Source of the DNA: Opitutus terrae PB90-1
GTDB lineage: Bacteria > Verrucomicrobiota > Verrucomicrobiia > Opitutales > Opitutaceae
Length of the DNA stretch: 64,000 nucleotides
Direction of reading: 5' to 3'
Assembly: GCF_000019965.1 (NCBI RefSeq)
Contig: NC_010571.1
Span: forward strand, 1,736,001 to 1,800,000
Shown here: piece by piece, positions 18,147 to 26,891 of the stretch
Numbering within the stretch: position 1 is the stretch's first letter
Layout: the number at the start of each line of letters is the position of its first letter
The notes under the pieces: generated by a model
What the model was told of the DNA's origin: nothing
What the model saw: only the letters and a program-made list of their open reading frames with translations
The model's database searches: none
Position numbers and translations under genes: made by a program

Positions 18147-18379
18147 GAGGAGCTTTTACCAAAGCCAGCCGCCGGCTGCGCGCAATCTTCCGTCGCTCGG
18201 TCTGTCTGAATGGGCCTGCGCGCGCGACCTGCACCGGAGAAGGTGGCGGCGATAAGGGCCAGCTGGGAACGGCTGCCGCTGTGCTAATGATGGAACGGAA
18301 AACCCTCCCGCGGCCGGCGCGCGGCGCAACCGATCGCGTAACGATGCGTCAAGCCGGGTTACTCACCCCTCCAGCTCGC

Positions 18380-20257
18380 ATGCACGCCTTGACCCGCCGC
18401 GGCCTCTCTCTGCTGGTGCTCTGTTCGCTGTGCGTCGCCGTGCTGCGGGCGGGACACTACCAGAATTTCCGGACGGCGGTCTATGTTCGCGCCTACGAGG
18501 TCCAGAAGATGAAGGATCCGGAGTGGTTGAAGGCCAACTGGGACGTCATCGAACGGCAGCTGAAGGTGGACAAAATCTACCTCGAGACGCACCGCGACCT
18601 GATCGTGATCGACGACGCCACGCTGCAGGCGGCGAAGCGGTTTTTCGAACAGAAGGGCATCCAGCCGGCCGCCGGCATCGCCTACGTGCGCAACGAGCGC
18701 AATCTGTTCGAAACCTTCTGCTACACGAAGCCGGACCACCGCGCCAAGGTGAAGGAGATCATCGAGGTGTCCGCGCGGAATTTTGACGAGGTCATCCTCG
18801 ACGATTTCTTCTTCACGAGCTGCAAGTGCGAGGAGTGCATCCGCGCCAAGGGCGACCGCACCTGGGCCGAGTATCGGATGGCGCTGCTCACCGAGGTCTC
18901 GCGCGAACTGATCGCGGCGGCCCGCGCGGTGAATCCGCAGGTGAAGCTCACGATCAAGTATCCCAACTGGTACGAGCACTTCCACGGGATGGGCTACAAC
19001 CTCGAGGCACAGCCGCGGATGTTCGACAAGATTTACACCGGCACGGAGACACGCGACTCACGCTACAACCACCAGCACCTCCAGCCCTACCAGAGTTTTC
19101 AACAGGTCCGGTATTTCGAGAACATCAAGCCGGGCGGAAATTTGGGCGGCTGGGTGGACACCGGCAACCGGATCGTGGCCGACCGGTACGCGGAGCAGCT
19201 GTGGCTGACGATGTTCGCGAAGGCGCCCGAGATCATGCTGTTCGCGCTGCACGAGCTGCTGGAGCCGCTGACCAAGGAGGATCGCGCGCCGTGGCAGGGG
19301 CAGGGGACGAGCTTCGACTACGACACGATCGCGCAGCCGGTGCCGGGGTTGAAGGAGACGACGATGGCGCGCGCCGCTGGCGTGTCGCTGGAGCAGGTCG
19401 ACCGCTACCTCGGCAAGCTCGGCCGGCCCGTGGGCATCGCGAGCTATCGGCCGTATCACTCGTCCACGCAGGAGGATTTTCTCCACAATTATCTCGGCGG
19501 GATCGGGCTGCCGATCGATCTGCATCCGGAATTTCCGAGTGATGCACCCTTGGTGCTGCTCACGGAAGGCGCGGCGGCGGATCCGCAGATCGTGACGAAG
19601 ATCAAGACGCACCTGCTCAGCGGGAAGGACGTGGTGATCACTTCGGGGCTGTTGCGCGAGATCCAGGATCAGGGTTTTCGCCGCGACATCGCGGACGTGC
19701 GCTGCACGGAACACAAGGCGCTCACGCGGGAGTTCTGGGGCTGGCCGCTCGGCCGCGGTGTCCGCGCGGTCATGGATCGCGACATCCTGATCCCCGAGCT
19801 GCGCTACAATACGAACGACTCGTGGGAGCTGGTGGCGAGCATGACGAACGGGCTTGGCTACCCGCTGGCGCACTATGTGCCGTATGCGAACGCGAAACTT
19901 TATGTGCTCACGATGCCGGAGAATTTCGGCGATCTCTACGAGCTGCCGGCACCGGTGCTGAATTTCATTCGCCAGACCGCATCGAAGGGCTTGTTCGCGC
20001 GGCTGGAAGCTCCCGCGCGAATCGCGCTGCTGCCTTACGACAATCGCGCCTTGGTCGTGGAATCGTTTCGCGACGAACCGGCGGAGGTGCGGATCGTCAC
20101 CGGACCGGAGATCAAACAGCTGAAGAACGAGATTACGGGCGAACTCGTGGTCGGAACGCTGGAAAAGGGTGGCGGGTTTCGGATGCCGGCGGAGGAGCGG
20201 ATGATTTTTACGACGAGGGTGAAACCACATTCGTTCGTGGTGTTCACGTCGCAATGA
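18380..20257 (+). CDS. Secreted protein of unknown function, possible TIM-barrel glycosidase-like fold
   Basis: A 625-residue protein with a clear signal peptide (LSLLVLCSLCVAVLRAG). I do not recognise the family. The first part (~residues 30-330) alternates beta-like and helical segments and contains the striking ILDDFFFTSCKCEECI near residue 140, where two Asp and three Cys stand close together, followed by KGDRTWAEYR; this layout resembles catalytic regions of TIM-barrel hydrolases of the GHL or DUF4434-like kind. The C-terminal third looks like a small beta-sandwich. The ATG at 18380 starts the signal peptide; the longer frame from 18281 looks non-coding. It stands alone between the divergent lut operon and cstA. 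Confidence 0.7.
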   Translation: MHALTRRGLSLLVLCSLCVAVLRAGHYQNFRTAVYVRAYEVQKMKDPEWLKANWDVIERQLKVDKIYLETHRDLIVIDDATLQAAKRFFEQKGIQPAAGIAYVRNERNLFETFCYTKPDHRAKVKEIIEVSARNFDEVILDDFFFTSCKCEECIRAKGDRTWAEYRMALLTEVSRELIAAARAVNPQVKLTIKYPNWYEHFHGMGYNLEAQPRMFDKIYTGTETRDSRYNHQHLQPYQSFQQVRYFENIKPGGNLGGWVDTGNRIVADRYAEQLWLTMFAKAPEIMLFALHELLEPLTKEDRAPWQGQGTSFDYDTIAQPVPGLKETTMARAAGVSLEQVDRYLGKLGRPVGIASYRPYHSSTQEDFLHNYLGGIGLPIDLHPEFPSDAPLVLLTEGAAADPQIVTKIKTHLLSGKDVVITSGLLREIQDQGFRRDIADVRCTEHKALTREFWGWPLGRGVRAVMDRDILIPELRYNTNDSWELVASMTNGLGYPLAHYVPYANAKLYVLTMPENFGDLYELPAPVLNFIRQTASKGLFARLEAPARIALLPYDNRALVVESFRDEPAEVRIVTGPEIKQLKNEITGELVVGTLEKGGGFRMPAEERMIFTTRVKPHSFVVFTSQ

Positions 20258-20270
20258 CTTGGGGTTAGGA

Positions 20271-20326
20271 GTAGCTGCGGGCGTCGGCGGTAAACGTGGT
20301 GGTTCGCCGCCGGCGCCCGCGGCTAC
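20271..20326. repeat. Palindromic element, GTAGCTGCGGGCG type
   Basis: Arms 20271-20290 and 20307-20326 are inverted with 18 of 20 matches and a 16-base loop. Lies 13 bases after the unknown secreted gene and may also act as its transcript end. Confidence 0.85.
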
Positions 20327-20412
20327 AATAGGGAAGGGAACGGGGCCACAGGTTGACGTTCCCGACTCTTGCGCTGCGGGGCGTGCGGCGCATCATCCGC
20401 GATCTGCCCCGC

Positions 20413-20464
20413 TGTAGCCGGGGTCGCTGACCCGCCGGATCCGGCCTCGGCGAGGCCGGCTACA
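20413..20464. repeat. Palindromic element, TGTAGCCGGGGTCGCTGACC type
   Basis: 52 bases with 9-bp terminal inverted repeats TGTAGCCGG / CCGGCTACA and two internal hairpins. It ends 28 bases before the cstA ATG. A close relative lies inside the arnT coding region at 36003-36051. Confidence 0.88.
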
Positions 20465-20492
20465 ATGCACGGCTGGCTCGCCCCTTTTCGCC

Positions 20493-22580
20493 ATGTCTAC
20501 GGTTCCTGCTTCTGTTCGCCCTTGGACTCCCTGGCGCCTGCTTGGTTGGGCCGCGGTCGCATTGCTCGGAGCGGGCTCGATCGGCATTCTCGCCTGGTCG
20601 CGCGGCGAGCCGGTCAACGCGCTCTGGATGGTCGTCGCGTCCGTCTGCGTTTTTGCCATCGCGTACCGGTTCCACTCCGCGTGGTTGATGGCCAAGGTGC
20701 TGACGCTGGACGAACTGCGGGCCACGCCGGCGGTGGTGCACGAGGACGGCAAGGATTTCGTGCAGACCAACCGGTGGGTCGTGTTCGGCCACCACTTCGC
20801 CGCGATCGCGGGGCCGGGGCCGCTCGTGGGGCCGGTGCTGGCGGCGCAATTTGGCTTCCTGCCGGGCATGCTGTGGATCCTGATCGGCGCGACGCTCGGC
20901 GGGGCGGTGCACGACAGCGTGATCCTGTTTTGCTCGGTCCGGCGCGGTGGCCGCTCGCTGGGCCAGATTGTCAGCGACGAGGTCGGCCGGTTCGCAGGCG
21001 TCGTCGCGCTGCTGAGCATCGTGGCGATCATGGTGATTCTCATCGCGGTGCTCGCGCTCGTGGTGGTCAACGCACTCGCGGAAAGCCCGTGGGGCCTGTT
21101 CACGATTGCCGCGACCATGCCGATCGCCGTGATCATGGGTTGCGCGATGCGTTACGGGCCGCACGGCGGCCGCTGGCTCGGTTGGGTGAGCGCGTTCGGC
21201 GTCGTTGCACTGCTCGGCTCGGTCTACTGCGGGCAGTTCATGAACCAATGGGGCTGGGCGGAAGCCCTGACCCTCAAGGGCACGACGCTGGCGTGGTGGA
21301 TTATCGGCTACGGCGTACTGGCGTCGATCCTGCCGGTGTGGCTGCTGCTCGCGCCCCGCGATTATCTGAGCACGTTCATGAAAATCGGCACGGTCGCCGC
21401 CCTCGGCGTGGCGATCGTGCTGCTCGCGCCGGTGCTGAAGATGCCGGCGCTCACGCGTTTCGTGGACGGCACCGGGCCGGTGTTTGCGGGGCCGGTATTC
21501 CCGTTCTGCTTCATCACCATCGCGTGCGCGGCGGTGTCCGGCTTCCACTCGCTGATCGCATCCGGCACCACGCCGAAGCTGCTGACCCGCGAGAGCGATA
21601 TTCGGGTGATCGGTTACGGCGCCATGATCACGGAGATGCTGGTCGGCATCATGGCGCTGATCGCCGCATGCACGATGGAGCCGGGGCAATATTTCGCCAT
21701 CAACATGAAGGGCGAGGCGGCGGCGGTGACCGCGCAGATTACGCAACTCGGGTTTCCGGTGACGCCGGCCGACATGGCGGCGCTCGCAGACGAGGTCGGC
21801 GAAAAGACGATGATTGGGCGAGCCGGCGGCGCGCCGACGTTCGCGGCCGGCATGGCGCACATGTTTGCCGGCGTGCTGGGCGGCAAGACCGCACTCGCGC
21901 TCTGGTATCACTTTGCGATCATGTTCGAGGCGCTGTTCATCCTCACGACGATCGACGCGGGCACGCGGGTGGGCCGGTTCATCGTGCAGGACCTGCTTGG
22001 ACATGTCTCGAAGCCGCTGAGCAACACGCGCTCGGTTGGCGGCAGCACGCTGGCCACGCTGTTGTTCGTTGGCGCCTGGGGCTGGTTCCTTTACCAGGGC
22101 GTGATCGATCCGCTTGGCGGCATCAACTCGCTCTGGCCGATCTTTGGGGTCGCGAACCAACTGCTGGCGGTGATCGCGCTCGCGCTCGGCACGACGGTCC
22201 TGATCAAGATGGGCCGCACGCGCTACGTGTGGTGCACGCTTGCCCCGTTGGCGTGGCTGCTCGCCGTCACGATGAGCGCGGGTTGGATGAAGATTTTTGG
22301 CGCGAATCCGCGGCTCGGTTTCCTGTCGGCGGCGCGTGATCTGGCGGCGAAGATCGCGAGCGGTGGCACGCCGGCGCAGCTCGCGCAATGGGAGCGGCTG
22401 CTCTTCAACAACTACGTCAACACCGCCATCACGGCGACGTTTCTAGTGCTGGTGGCGATCGTGGTGATCGCGAACGCTCGCGTCTGGTGGCAGCTGCTCT
22501 CCGGCCGCCGCGCGGCGGACCTGCACGAGGAGAAATATGTGGCGGTGAGGGTGGCGGAAAGCCCAGAGCTGAGCGTCTAG
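20493..22580 (+). CDS. cstA: CstA carbon starvation protein / pyruvate transporter
   Basis: A 695-residue polytopic inner-membrane protein of the CstA family, known in enterobacteria as a peptide- or pyruvate-uptake system induced by starvation. The family core is clear: RWVVFGHHFAAIAGPGPLVGP near residue 95, GGAVHDSVIL, AVSGFHSLIASGTTPK near residue 345 and TRVGRFIVQD near residue 490. About 16 to 18 hydrophobic segments are visible. The ATG at 20493 (MSTVPASVRPW) is the only sensible start. The final codons and TAG stop come from an AGAGCTGAG-type repeat. Pyruvate uptake fits a cell that also oxidises lactate through LutABC close by. Confidence 0.93.
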   Translation: MSTVPASVRPWTPWRLLGWAAVALLGAGSIGILAWSRGEPVNALWMVVASVCVFAIAYRFHSAWLMAKVLTLDELRATPAVVHEDGKDFVQTNRWVVFGHHFAAIAGPGPLVGPVLAAQFGFLPGMLWILIGATLGGAVHDSVILFCSVRRGGRSLGQIVSDEVGRFAGVVALLSIVAIMVILIAVLALVVVNALAESPWGLFTIAATMPIAVIMGCAMRYGPHGGRWLGWVSAFGVVALLGSVYCGQFMNQWGWAEALTLKGTTLAWWIIGYGVLASILPVWLLLAPRDYLSTFMKIGTVAALGVAIVLLAPVLKMPALTRFVDGTGPVFAGPVFPFCFITIACAAVSGFHSLIASGTTPKLLTRESDIRVIGYGAMITEMLVGIMALIAACTMEPGQYFAINMKGEAAAVTAQITQLGFPVTPADMAALADEVGEKTMIGRAGGAPTFAAGMAHMFAGVLGGKTALALWYHFAIMFEALFILTTIDAGTRVGRFIVQDLLGHVSKPLSNTRSVGGSTLATLLFVGAWGWFLYQGVIDPLGGINSLWPIFGVANQLLAVIALALGTTVLIKMGRTRYVWCTLAPLAWLLAVTMSAGWMKIFGANPRLGFLSAARDLAAKIASGGTPAQLAQWERLLFNNYVNTAITATFLVLVAIVVIANARVWWQLLSGRRAADLHEEKYVAVRVAESPELSV

Positions 22581-22583
22581 AGG
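22563..22583. repeat. AGAGCTGAGAGTC-type repeat covering the cstA stop
   Basis: CCAGAGCTGAGCGTCTAGAG supplies the residues PELSV and the TAG stop of cstA. Confidence 0.7.
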
Positions 22584-22587
22584 CCAC

Positions 22588-22735
22588 CCGAAAACGGTCG
22601 GTGGGGAGGGCGAGGTGTCCTCGCCGAGCCTTTCGACAAGCTCAAGGCGAGCCGTTGCGACAGGCTCAGTGCCCTGAGCAGTGTCGAGGGGCCGCGGCTC
22701 ACCGGGGACGGTTCGCCCTACCGGCCGACCCCCTT
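22588..22735. repeat. Nested palindromic element between cstA and the TonB receptor gene
   Basis: Outer arms (22596-22630 and 22696-22730) are imperfect inverted copies around GGTCGGTGGGGAGGGCGAGG and its partner ending CCGGCCGACC. Inside lies a second element, CCTTTCGACAAGCTCA (22630-22645) against CTCAGTGCCCTGAGCAGTGT, the type of CTTTCGACA...TGTCGAGGG repeat seen dispersed in many bacterial genomes. Confidence 0.7.
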
Positions 22736-23098
22736 CGAAAACTAGGATTCGGATATGCGCTAGAGCTGAGAGCAGGGCCGCACGGCTGCCGCGAATTTTT
22801 TTTGAGATGCCAATTTGGCATTTCAAATGAACAACGTCCTTCGCGTTCAGCCGAAACATGAATCCTCCCGAAAACGGTCGGCATTCCGGCGCAACGCGCG
22901 ATTCAACGCGCCGGTTTCGACTCCGTAGGGCGTTGCCAGTTTGTAATCGAGCAACACGCGTTCCCGCGAAGCAGAGAGATGCGGGACTCGACATCCCCGA
23001 TGGGAACGATGGCGCCGGAACGAGCCACGGTCGCACGATACCGCTTTGAAGTCACAAATTCTGACCTCAAAGATTCGAGCTTGAGTCGCCGCCTTCGT
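22736..23098. other. Intergenic region between convergent cstA and TonB receptor genes
   Basis: About 360 bases without a credible gene. Holds a short AGAGCTGAGAGC unit (22760-22775), a run of eight T at 22797-22806 followed by a small hairpin ATGCCA-ATT-TGGCAT, and a dyad-poor AT/GC-mixed stretch. The hairpin has its T run on the wrong side to terminate either neighbour. Confidence 0.5.
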
Positions 23099-25135
23099 TT
23101 ACCACTTCAATCCGATCGCCACGCCCCAGGTTCGCGGCGCGCCGGGCGTGGCGTGGCCGGTGCCGGGCGTGATCGCGGTGTAATACTCTTCGTCCGTGAG
23201 ATTCGCGCCGAAAACCGTGACGCGATAGCGACCGGTCGCATAGCCGAGCTGCGCACTCACCAGCGCGTAGGAGCGCTGCGCGAACATGAGTTCCTCGCCT
23301 TCGGTGTAATACGTCCGGCCAACCGCACTGTAGTCGGCCCCGACGAAGAAGCCGCTGCGATGTTCGTAGCTCGCACGCAGACTCAGGTCGTGCGTCGGCA
23401 CGGCGGGTGCGCGGCGGCCGTCGTAGCGGACCCCGCTGAATGGATCGCGAAACTCGCGGAGCTCGACGTCTGTCGCGCCGAGATCGGCGGCGATCACGAG
23501 GCCGGACAACGGCCGCCACGCGAGCTCGAGTTCGCCGCCCAGCGAGCGCGCGTGAGGGGCGTTGCGCACGAGGTAGTCGTCCGTCTGCGCGTTGGTCGCG
23601 AAGGAGCGTTCGATCTGATAGCCCGAGATGTCATACCAGAAAACGCGGGCGGTGACTGACAGCGTGCGGTCGGCGAGCGCGTGCGTCACGCCGGCTTCGA
23701 ACGCCTTGGTCCGCTCGGGGCCGAAGGACGCGAGCGCGGCGTTGCTCGTGAACGCGGAAAACCCGCCCGGCTTGTAGCCGCCGCCGATCGAGGCGAACAC
23801 ACTCGTGGCACCATCGACCACGTAACGCGCCGCGAGTTTCGGCAGCAGCGCCGTCGACTCGTGCTCCCGGCCGAACGAGTAGAGCGCGGGCACAAACTGC
23901 GTGCGCGCGAAATCCTTCCGCACATCCTCCACCCGCACGCCGGCCGTGACGCTGAAGGCGGGCGTCACGTCCATCGTCGCTTCGCCAAACGCCGCGATCG
24001 AGCGCGTGTCGACGCGATAGGTGGAGTTTTCGTAAACGAACGGGCCGAACGCGCGCAGGAAAGTGCCTTGGGTTTTGCCATCGGAAAAAAACGCGCCGGC
24101 CTGCCAGCGCAGCTCACTGCGTTCATCCGAGCGAAGCTTGAGCTCCTCGCTCCACGCACGCTGCTCCTGGTTCACCGCGTTGGAGAGCTCGGCGAAGCCG
24201 AAATCGAGCGTGTTGGAGTAGGGCCCGAGTTCCCAGCTGCTGAAACTCGTCACCGCCGTGAGCTCGCCCAGGGCGGTGGCGAAGGCGGCTTTGAGCGAGG
24301 CATTGTAGGCGTCGACGTCCGTCTCGCCTTCCGCGCTGCGGTTCACGGTATCGAGCGGGCCGCCGAGCGGCACGAGGGGCTGCACGCCGTCGCGCGCCCG
24401 GAACGTGGTGAGCAGCAGCGTCAGTTCCGCCGTCTCGGTCGGCCGATAGCGAAACCGGGCGAGCCCCGAGAGGGCGTTCTGATCGTCGACGTCGCGGTTG
24501 AGCCTCGTGTTGGTGAGATAACCGTCGCGCGCGGCCCAGCCGGCGCCGACATAGGCATCGGCGGCGCCGCCGCTCGCGCTGCTCACCTCGGCGGAGGCGG
24601 ACCGGCTGCGGTAGTTGCCGAAACTGGCCCGCACCTCGCCCGTTGCAACCGCGGTGGGCGCCGGCGTGGAAAACGTCAGCACACCGGCGGATCCGGCCCG
24701 GCCAAACACGGTGTTCTGGCTCGGGCCGCGATGCAGCTCGGCCCGCGCGAATCCCGCGAGCGCGCTCGGGAACGTGAATCCGCTGCCGAGCGGCAGGTCG
24801 TCGAGATAAACGCTTACCGCGGGATCGCCGAAGATCGGCGTGTTCGTGAGTCCGCGGAGGGAGAAGATGTCCGTGAACGAGCGCGCGCCGTTGTCCGCGA
24901 CGAAGAAGTTGGCCGTCCGATCGGCAATCTGTGCCGTCGAAACCTGCAGCTGGGGCGTGTCATTGAGCTCGATGCGCGAGACCGTGGCGGGCGAGCCGGT
25001 GAGCAACCGTTCCCGCACGATCAGCGGTTCGCCCCGCACGACGGGCTCGGCGGCGGGCGCGGTCTGGGCCCGCGCGGCGAAGGCGCATGCGAGGCACGAG
25101 AGCAACAGAAGGTCCAGGCGGAAGGCTCGACTCAT
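23099..25135 (-). CDS. TonB-dependent outer-membrane receptor
   Basis: A 678-residue outer-membrane transporter. Signal peptide MSRAFRLDLLLLSCLACAFA; plug domain at residues ~50-160 with the typical SLRGLTNTPIFGDPAVSVYLDDLP; the rest is a 22-strand barrel with many aromatic turn pairs, ending in GVAIGLKW with the C-terminal aromatic residue used for barrel assembly. A possible TonB box lies near PLIVRERL after the signal. The ATG at 25135 fixes the start; the frame further upstream crosses a palindromic repeat. Subfamily features (FGRAGSAGVLTFSTP) recall FecA/siderophore-like plugs rather than SusC. The ligand is unknown; no transporter partner is adjacent. Confidence 0.9.
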   Translation of the reverse strand: MSRAFRLDLLLLSCLACAFAARAQTAPAAEPVVRGEPLIVRERLLTGSPATVSRIELNDTPQLQVSTAQIADRTANFFVADNGARSFTDIFSLRGLTNTPIFGDPAVSVYLDDLPLGSGFTFPSALAGFARAELHRGPSQNTVFGRAGSAGVLTFSTPAPTAVATGEVRASFGNYRSRSASAEVSSASGGAADAYVGAGWAARDGYLTNTRLNRDVDDQNALSGLARFRYRPTETAELTLLLTTFRARDGVQPLVPLGGPLDTVNRSAEGETDVDAYNASLKAAFATALGELTAVTSFSSWELGPYSNTLDFGFAELSNAVNQEQRAWSEELKLRSDERSELRWQAGAFFSDGKTQGTFLRAFGPFVYENSTYRVDTRSIAAFGEATMDVTPAFSVTAGVRVEDVRKDFARTQFVPALYSFGREHESTALLPKLAARYVVDGATSVFASIGGGYKPGGFSAFTSNAALASFGPERTKAFEAGVTHALADRTLSVTARVFWYDISGYQIERSFATNAQTDDYLVRNAPHARSLGGELELAWRPLSGLVIAADLGATDVELREFRDPFSGVRYDGRRAPAVPTHDLSLRASYEHRSGFFVGADYSAVGRTYYTEGEELMFAQRSYALVSAQLGYATGRYRVTVFGANLTDEEYYTAITPGTGHATPGAPRTWGVAIGLKW

Positions 25136-25265
25136 GAGAAACGGAAATCGTGGAGGAAGAAAGCAGTGTGCGACAATGAAAGATTCGCGCGGAGAGATTT
25201 CGATCAGCCGGCCGAGGGCGGCCGCGCTCCCACGCCAGCGGGTTTGCGGCGACGTGCGACTCGTC

Positions 25266-25317
25266 GTGGCATGGCGTCGCCCGTGAGAACTCGCCCCGGG
25301 CGAGACGCCCATGCCAC
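25266..25317. repeat. Palindromic element, GTGGCAnGG...CCnTGCCAC type
   Basis: GTGGCATGGCGTCGCCCG (25266-25283) faces CGGGCGAGACGCCCATGCCA (25297-25316), pairing with small gaps. The same type occurs at 28414 and 53124. Confidence 0.75.
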
Positions 25318-25320
25318 AGC

Positions 25321-25352
25321 AACAAAAAGGCCGGTCGCGGCGACCGGCCTTT
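25321..25352 (-). terminator. Rho-independent terminator after the phosphofructokinase gene
   Basis: Perfect 12-bp stem AAAGGCCGGTCG / CGACCGGCCTTT with a 3-base loop (25326-25352); read on the minus strand it is followed by five T (25328-25324). It lies 31 bases after the phosphofructokinase stop. Confidence 0.9.
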
Positions 25353-25383
25353 GCTTGGCGCGCATGCGCCGAACTGATTTTGC

Positions 25384-26640
25384 TCAGGCGACGAACGCCG
25401 GCAGCGTCTTGTCGACGCGCACCTTGTCGAGCCGCGCGAACACCGGCACGCCGCTCTCGAACGGCACGGCGACCTCGCCCTGAATCAGCGGCTGGGCATA
25501 GCGCAGGAACTGGAAGTTCATGCTCGTGCCGTCCTCGTTGATCCACTCGCGCGGCAGCTTCTTCACGCCGTTGGCGATCTCGGCGAGCGGCGCCAGCCCG
25601 GTCTCACAGGTGTAGTGGTCCGTGTCACCGCGGACGAGCGTGACCATCTTGTCGGTTTCGCCCTTGATCGCGGCCTGCACGGCGGCCTGGCCGGCGAGGA
25701 ACGCCTCGTCGGCGTCGGTCTTCGAGCCGGCATGGGCGGCGGCGCGCTGGATGATGCCCGGCTTCGCGAGGCGGGCTTTCACGCCTGGAATATTCGTCTC
25801 GACCAGCTCCTTCAGAAAATCGCCCGCGCCGCCGAGCTGCGCGTGACCGAACGAATCGGTCGCCGCATCGGCGGCGACGTAGTTGCCATCGGCGTCGATC
25901 AGGCCCTCGCCGACGACGACCATGCAGAATTTCTCGCGCTTGAGCACGCGGCGGACGTCCTCGAGGCACTTGGCCTGGTCGAACGGGATTTCCGGGAGGT
26001 AAATCAGGTGCGGCGGATCGTGGGGGTGATCGCGGCGCTTCGCCAGCGCGGCGCCGGCGGCAATCCAGCCCGCGCTGCGGCCCATGACTTCCACGATCGA
26101 GACGAGATCGCCCTGGCCCATGGCTTCGTGATCACAGGCGAGCTCGCGGATCGTCGTGGCGGTGTATTTCACCACGCTGCCGTAGCCCGGCGTGTGGTCG
26201 GTGATCGGGAGATCGTTGTCGATCGTCTTCGGCACGCCGATGACGCGCAGTTCGTAGCCCTGCTGCTGCGCGAGCTTGGAGATCTTGTCGGCGGTGTCCT
26301 GCGAGTCATTGCCGCCGATGTAGAAAAAGTAGCGGATGTTGTGCGCCTTGAAGACCTCGAGCACGCGCTCGTAGTCGGACTGCTTCTTCAGCTTGTAGCG
26401 GCAGGTGCCGAGCGCCGCACCCGGAGTGTGCCGGAGCGCGCGGATCTGCTGCTGGGACTCAGCGGCGAGGTCGATCAGATCTTCCTGAAGGATCCCGAGG
26501 ACGCCGTTCAACGCGCCATAGATCTCTTCAATGCACTCGTGGTTGAGCGCTTCGGCCACAATTCCGGCAACGCTCGCGTTGATGACGGCGGTAGGGCCAC
26601 CCGACTGGCCCACCAAGACATTTCCTACGAGTTCAGCCAT
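25384..26640 (-). CDS. pfp: Pyrophosphate-type 6-phosphofructokinase
   Basis: A 418-residue member of the PFKA family that phosphorylates fructose 6-phosphate, reversibly if PPi is the donor. The nucleotide/PPi site reads IGGNDSQDTA near residue 90, not the GGDGS of ATP enzymes, and the catalytic loop reads PKTIDNDL near 130 with the lysine typical of PPi-dependent enzymes. GYGSVVKY and VEVMGRSAGW form the sugar-phosphate site. The ATG at 26640 (MAELVGNVLVGQSGG) begins just before the first beta strand. A strong terminator follows. Donor preference is inferred from these motifs. Confidence 0.9.
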   Translation of the reverse strand: MAELVGNVLVGQSGGPTAVINASVAGIVAEALNHECIEEIYGALNGVLGILQEDLIDLAAESQQQIRALRHTPGAALGTCRYKLKKQSDYERVLEVFKAHNIRYFFYIGGNDSQDTADKISKLAQQQGYELRVIGVPKTIDNDLPITDHTPGYGSVVKYTATTIRELACDHEAMGQGDLVSIVEVMGRSAGWIAAGAALAKRRDHPHDPPHLIYLPEIPFDQAKCLEDVRRVLKREKFCMVVVGEGLIDADGNYVAADAATDSFGHAQLGGAGDFLKELVETNIPGVKARLAKPGIIQRAAAHAGSKTDADEAFLAGQAAVQAAIKGETDKMVTLVRGDTDHYTCETGLAPLAEIANGVKKLPREWINEDGTSMNFQFLRYAQPLIQGEVAVPFESGVPVFARLDKVRVDKTLPAFVA

Positions 26641-26822
26641 GAGAATGTATGTAAAGGGTTGGAAACAACGTGAACGGGCAAGAAAGCGGGGCCCCGAGAG
26701 GGGATGCAAACTCAAATTTCCAGCTCGCCGGAGCTACCGGGAAACCCCCGGGCAAAGAACCGTCGAATCGAGACGGCATCGATCAGGCGTGGGCAGGGCA
26801 GGGGGCAGGAGCCCGGTAGAGC

Positions 26823-26874
26823 CGCGACGCCCTCGCCGCGGTGTCCAAGCTGGAAATGCGACGAGGGCGTCGCG
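26823..26874. repeat. Palindromic element with perfect 13-bp arms
   Basis: CGCGACGCCCTCG (26823-26835) and CGAGGGCGTCGCG (26862-26874) are exact inverted copies with a 26-base loop, between the purB 3' end and the phosphofructokinase start (both minus). Confidence 0.85.
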
Positions 26875-26891
26875 TCCCCAAGGGGAACCGC

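Noticed and set aside
22790-22835. T run plus hairpin as a terminator for cstA or the TonB receptor gene
   Set aside because: The T run precedes the hairpin on the plus strand and becomes an A run on the minus strand, so it fits neither direction.
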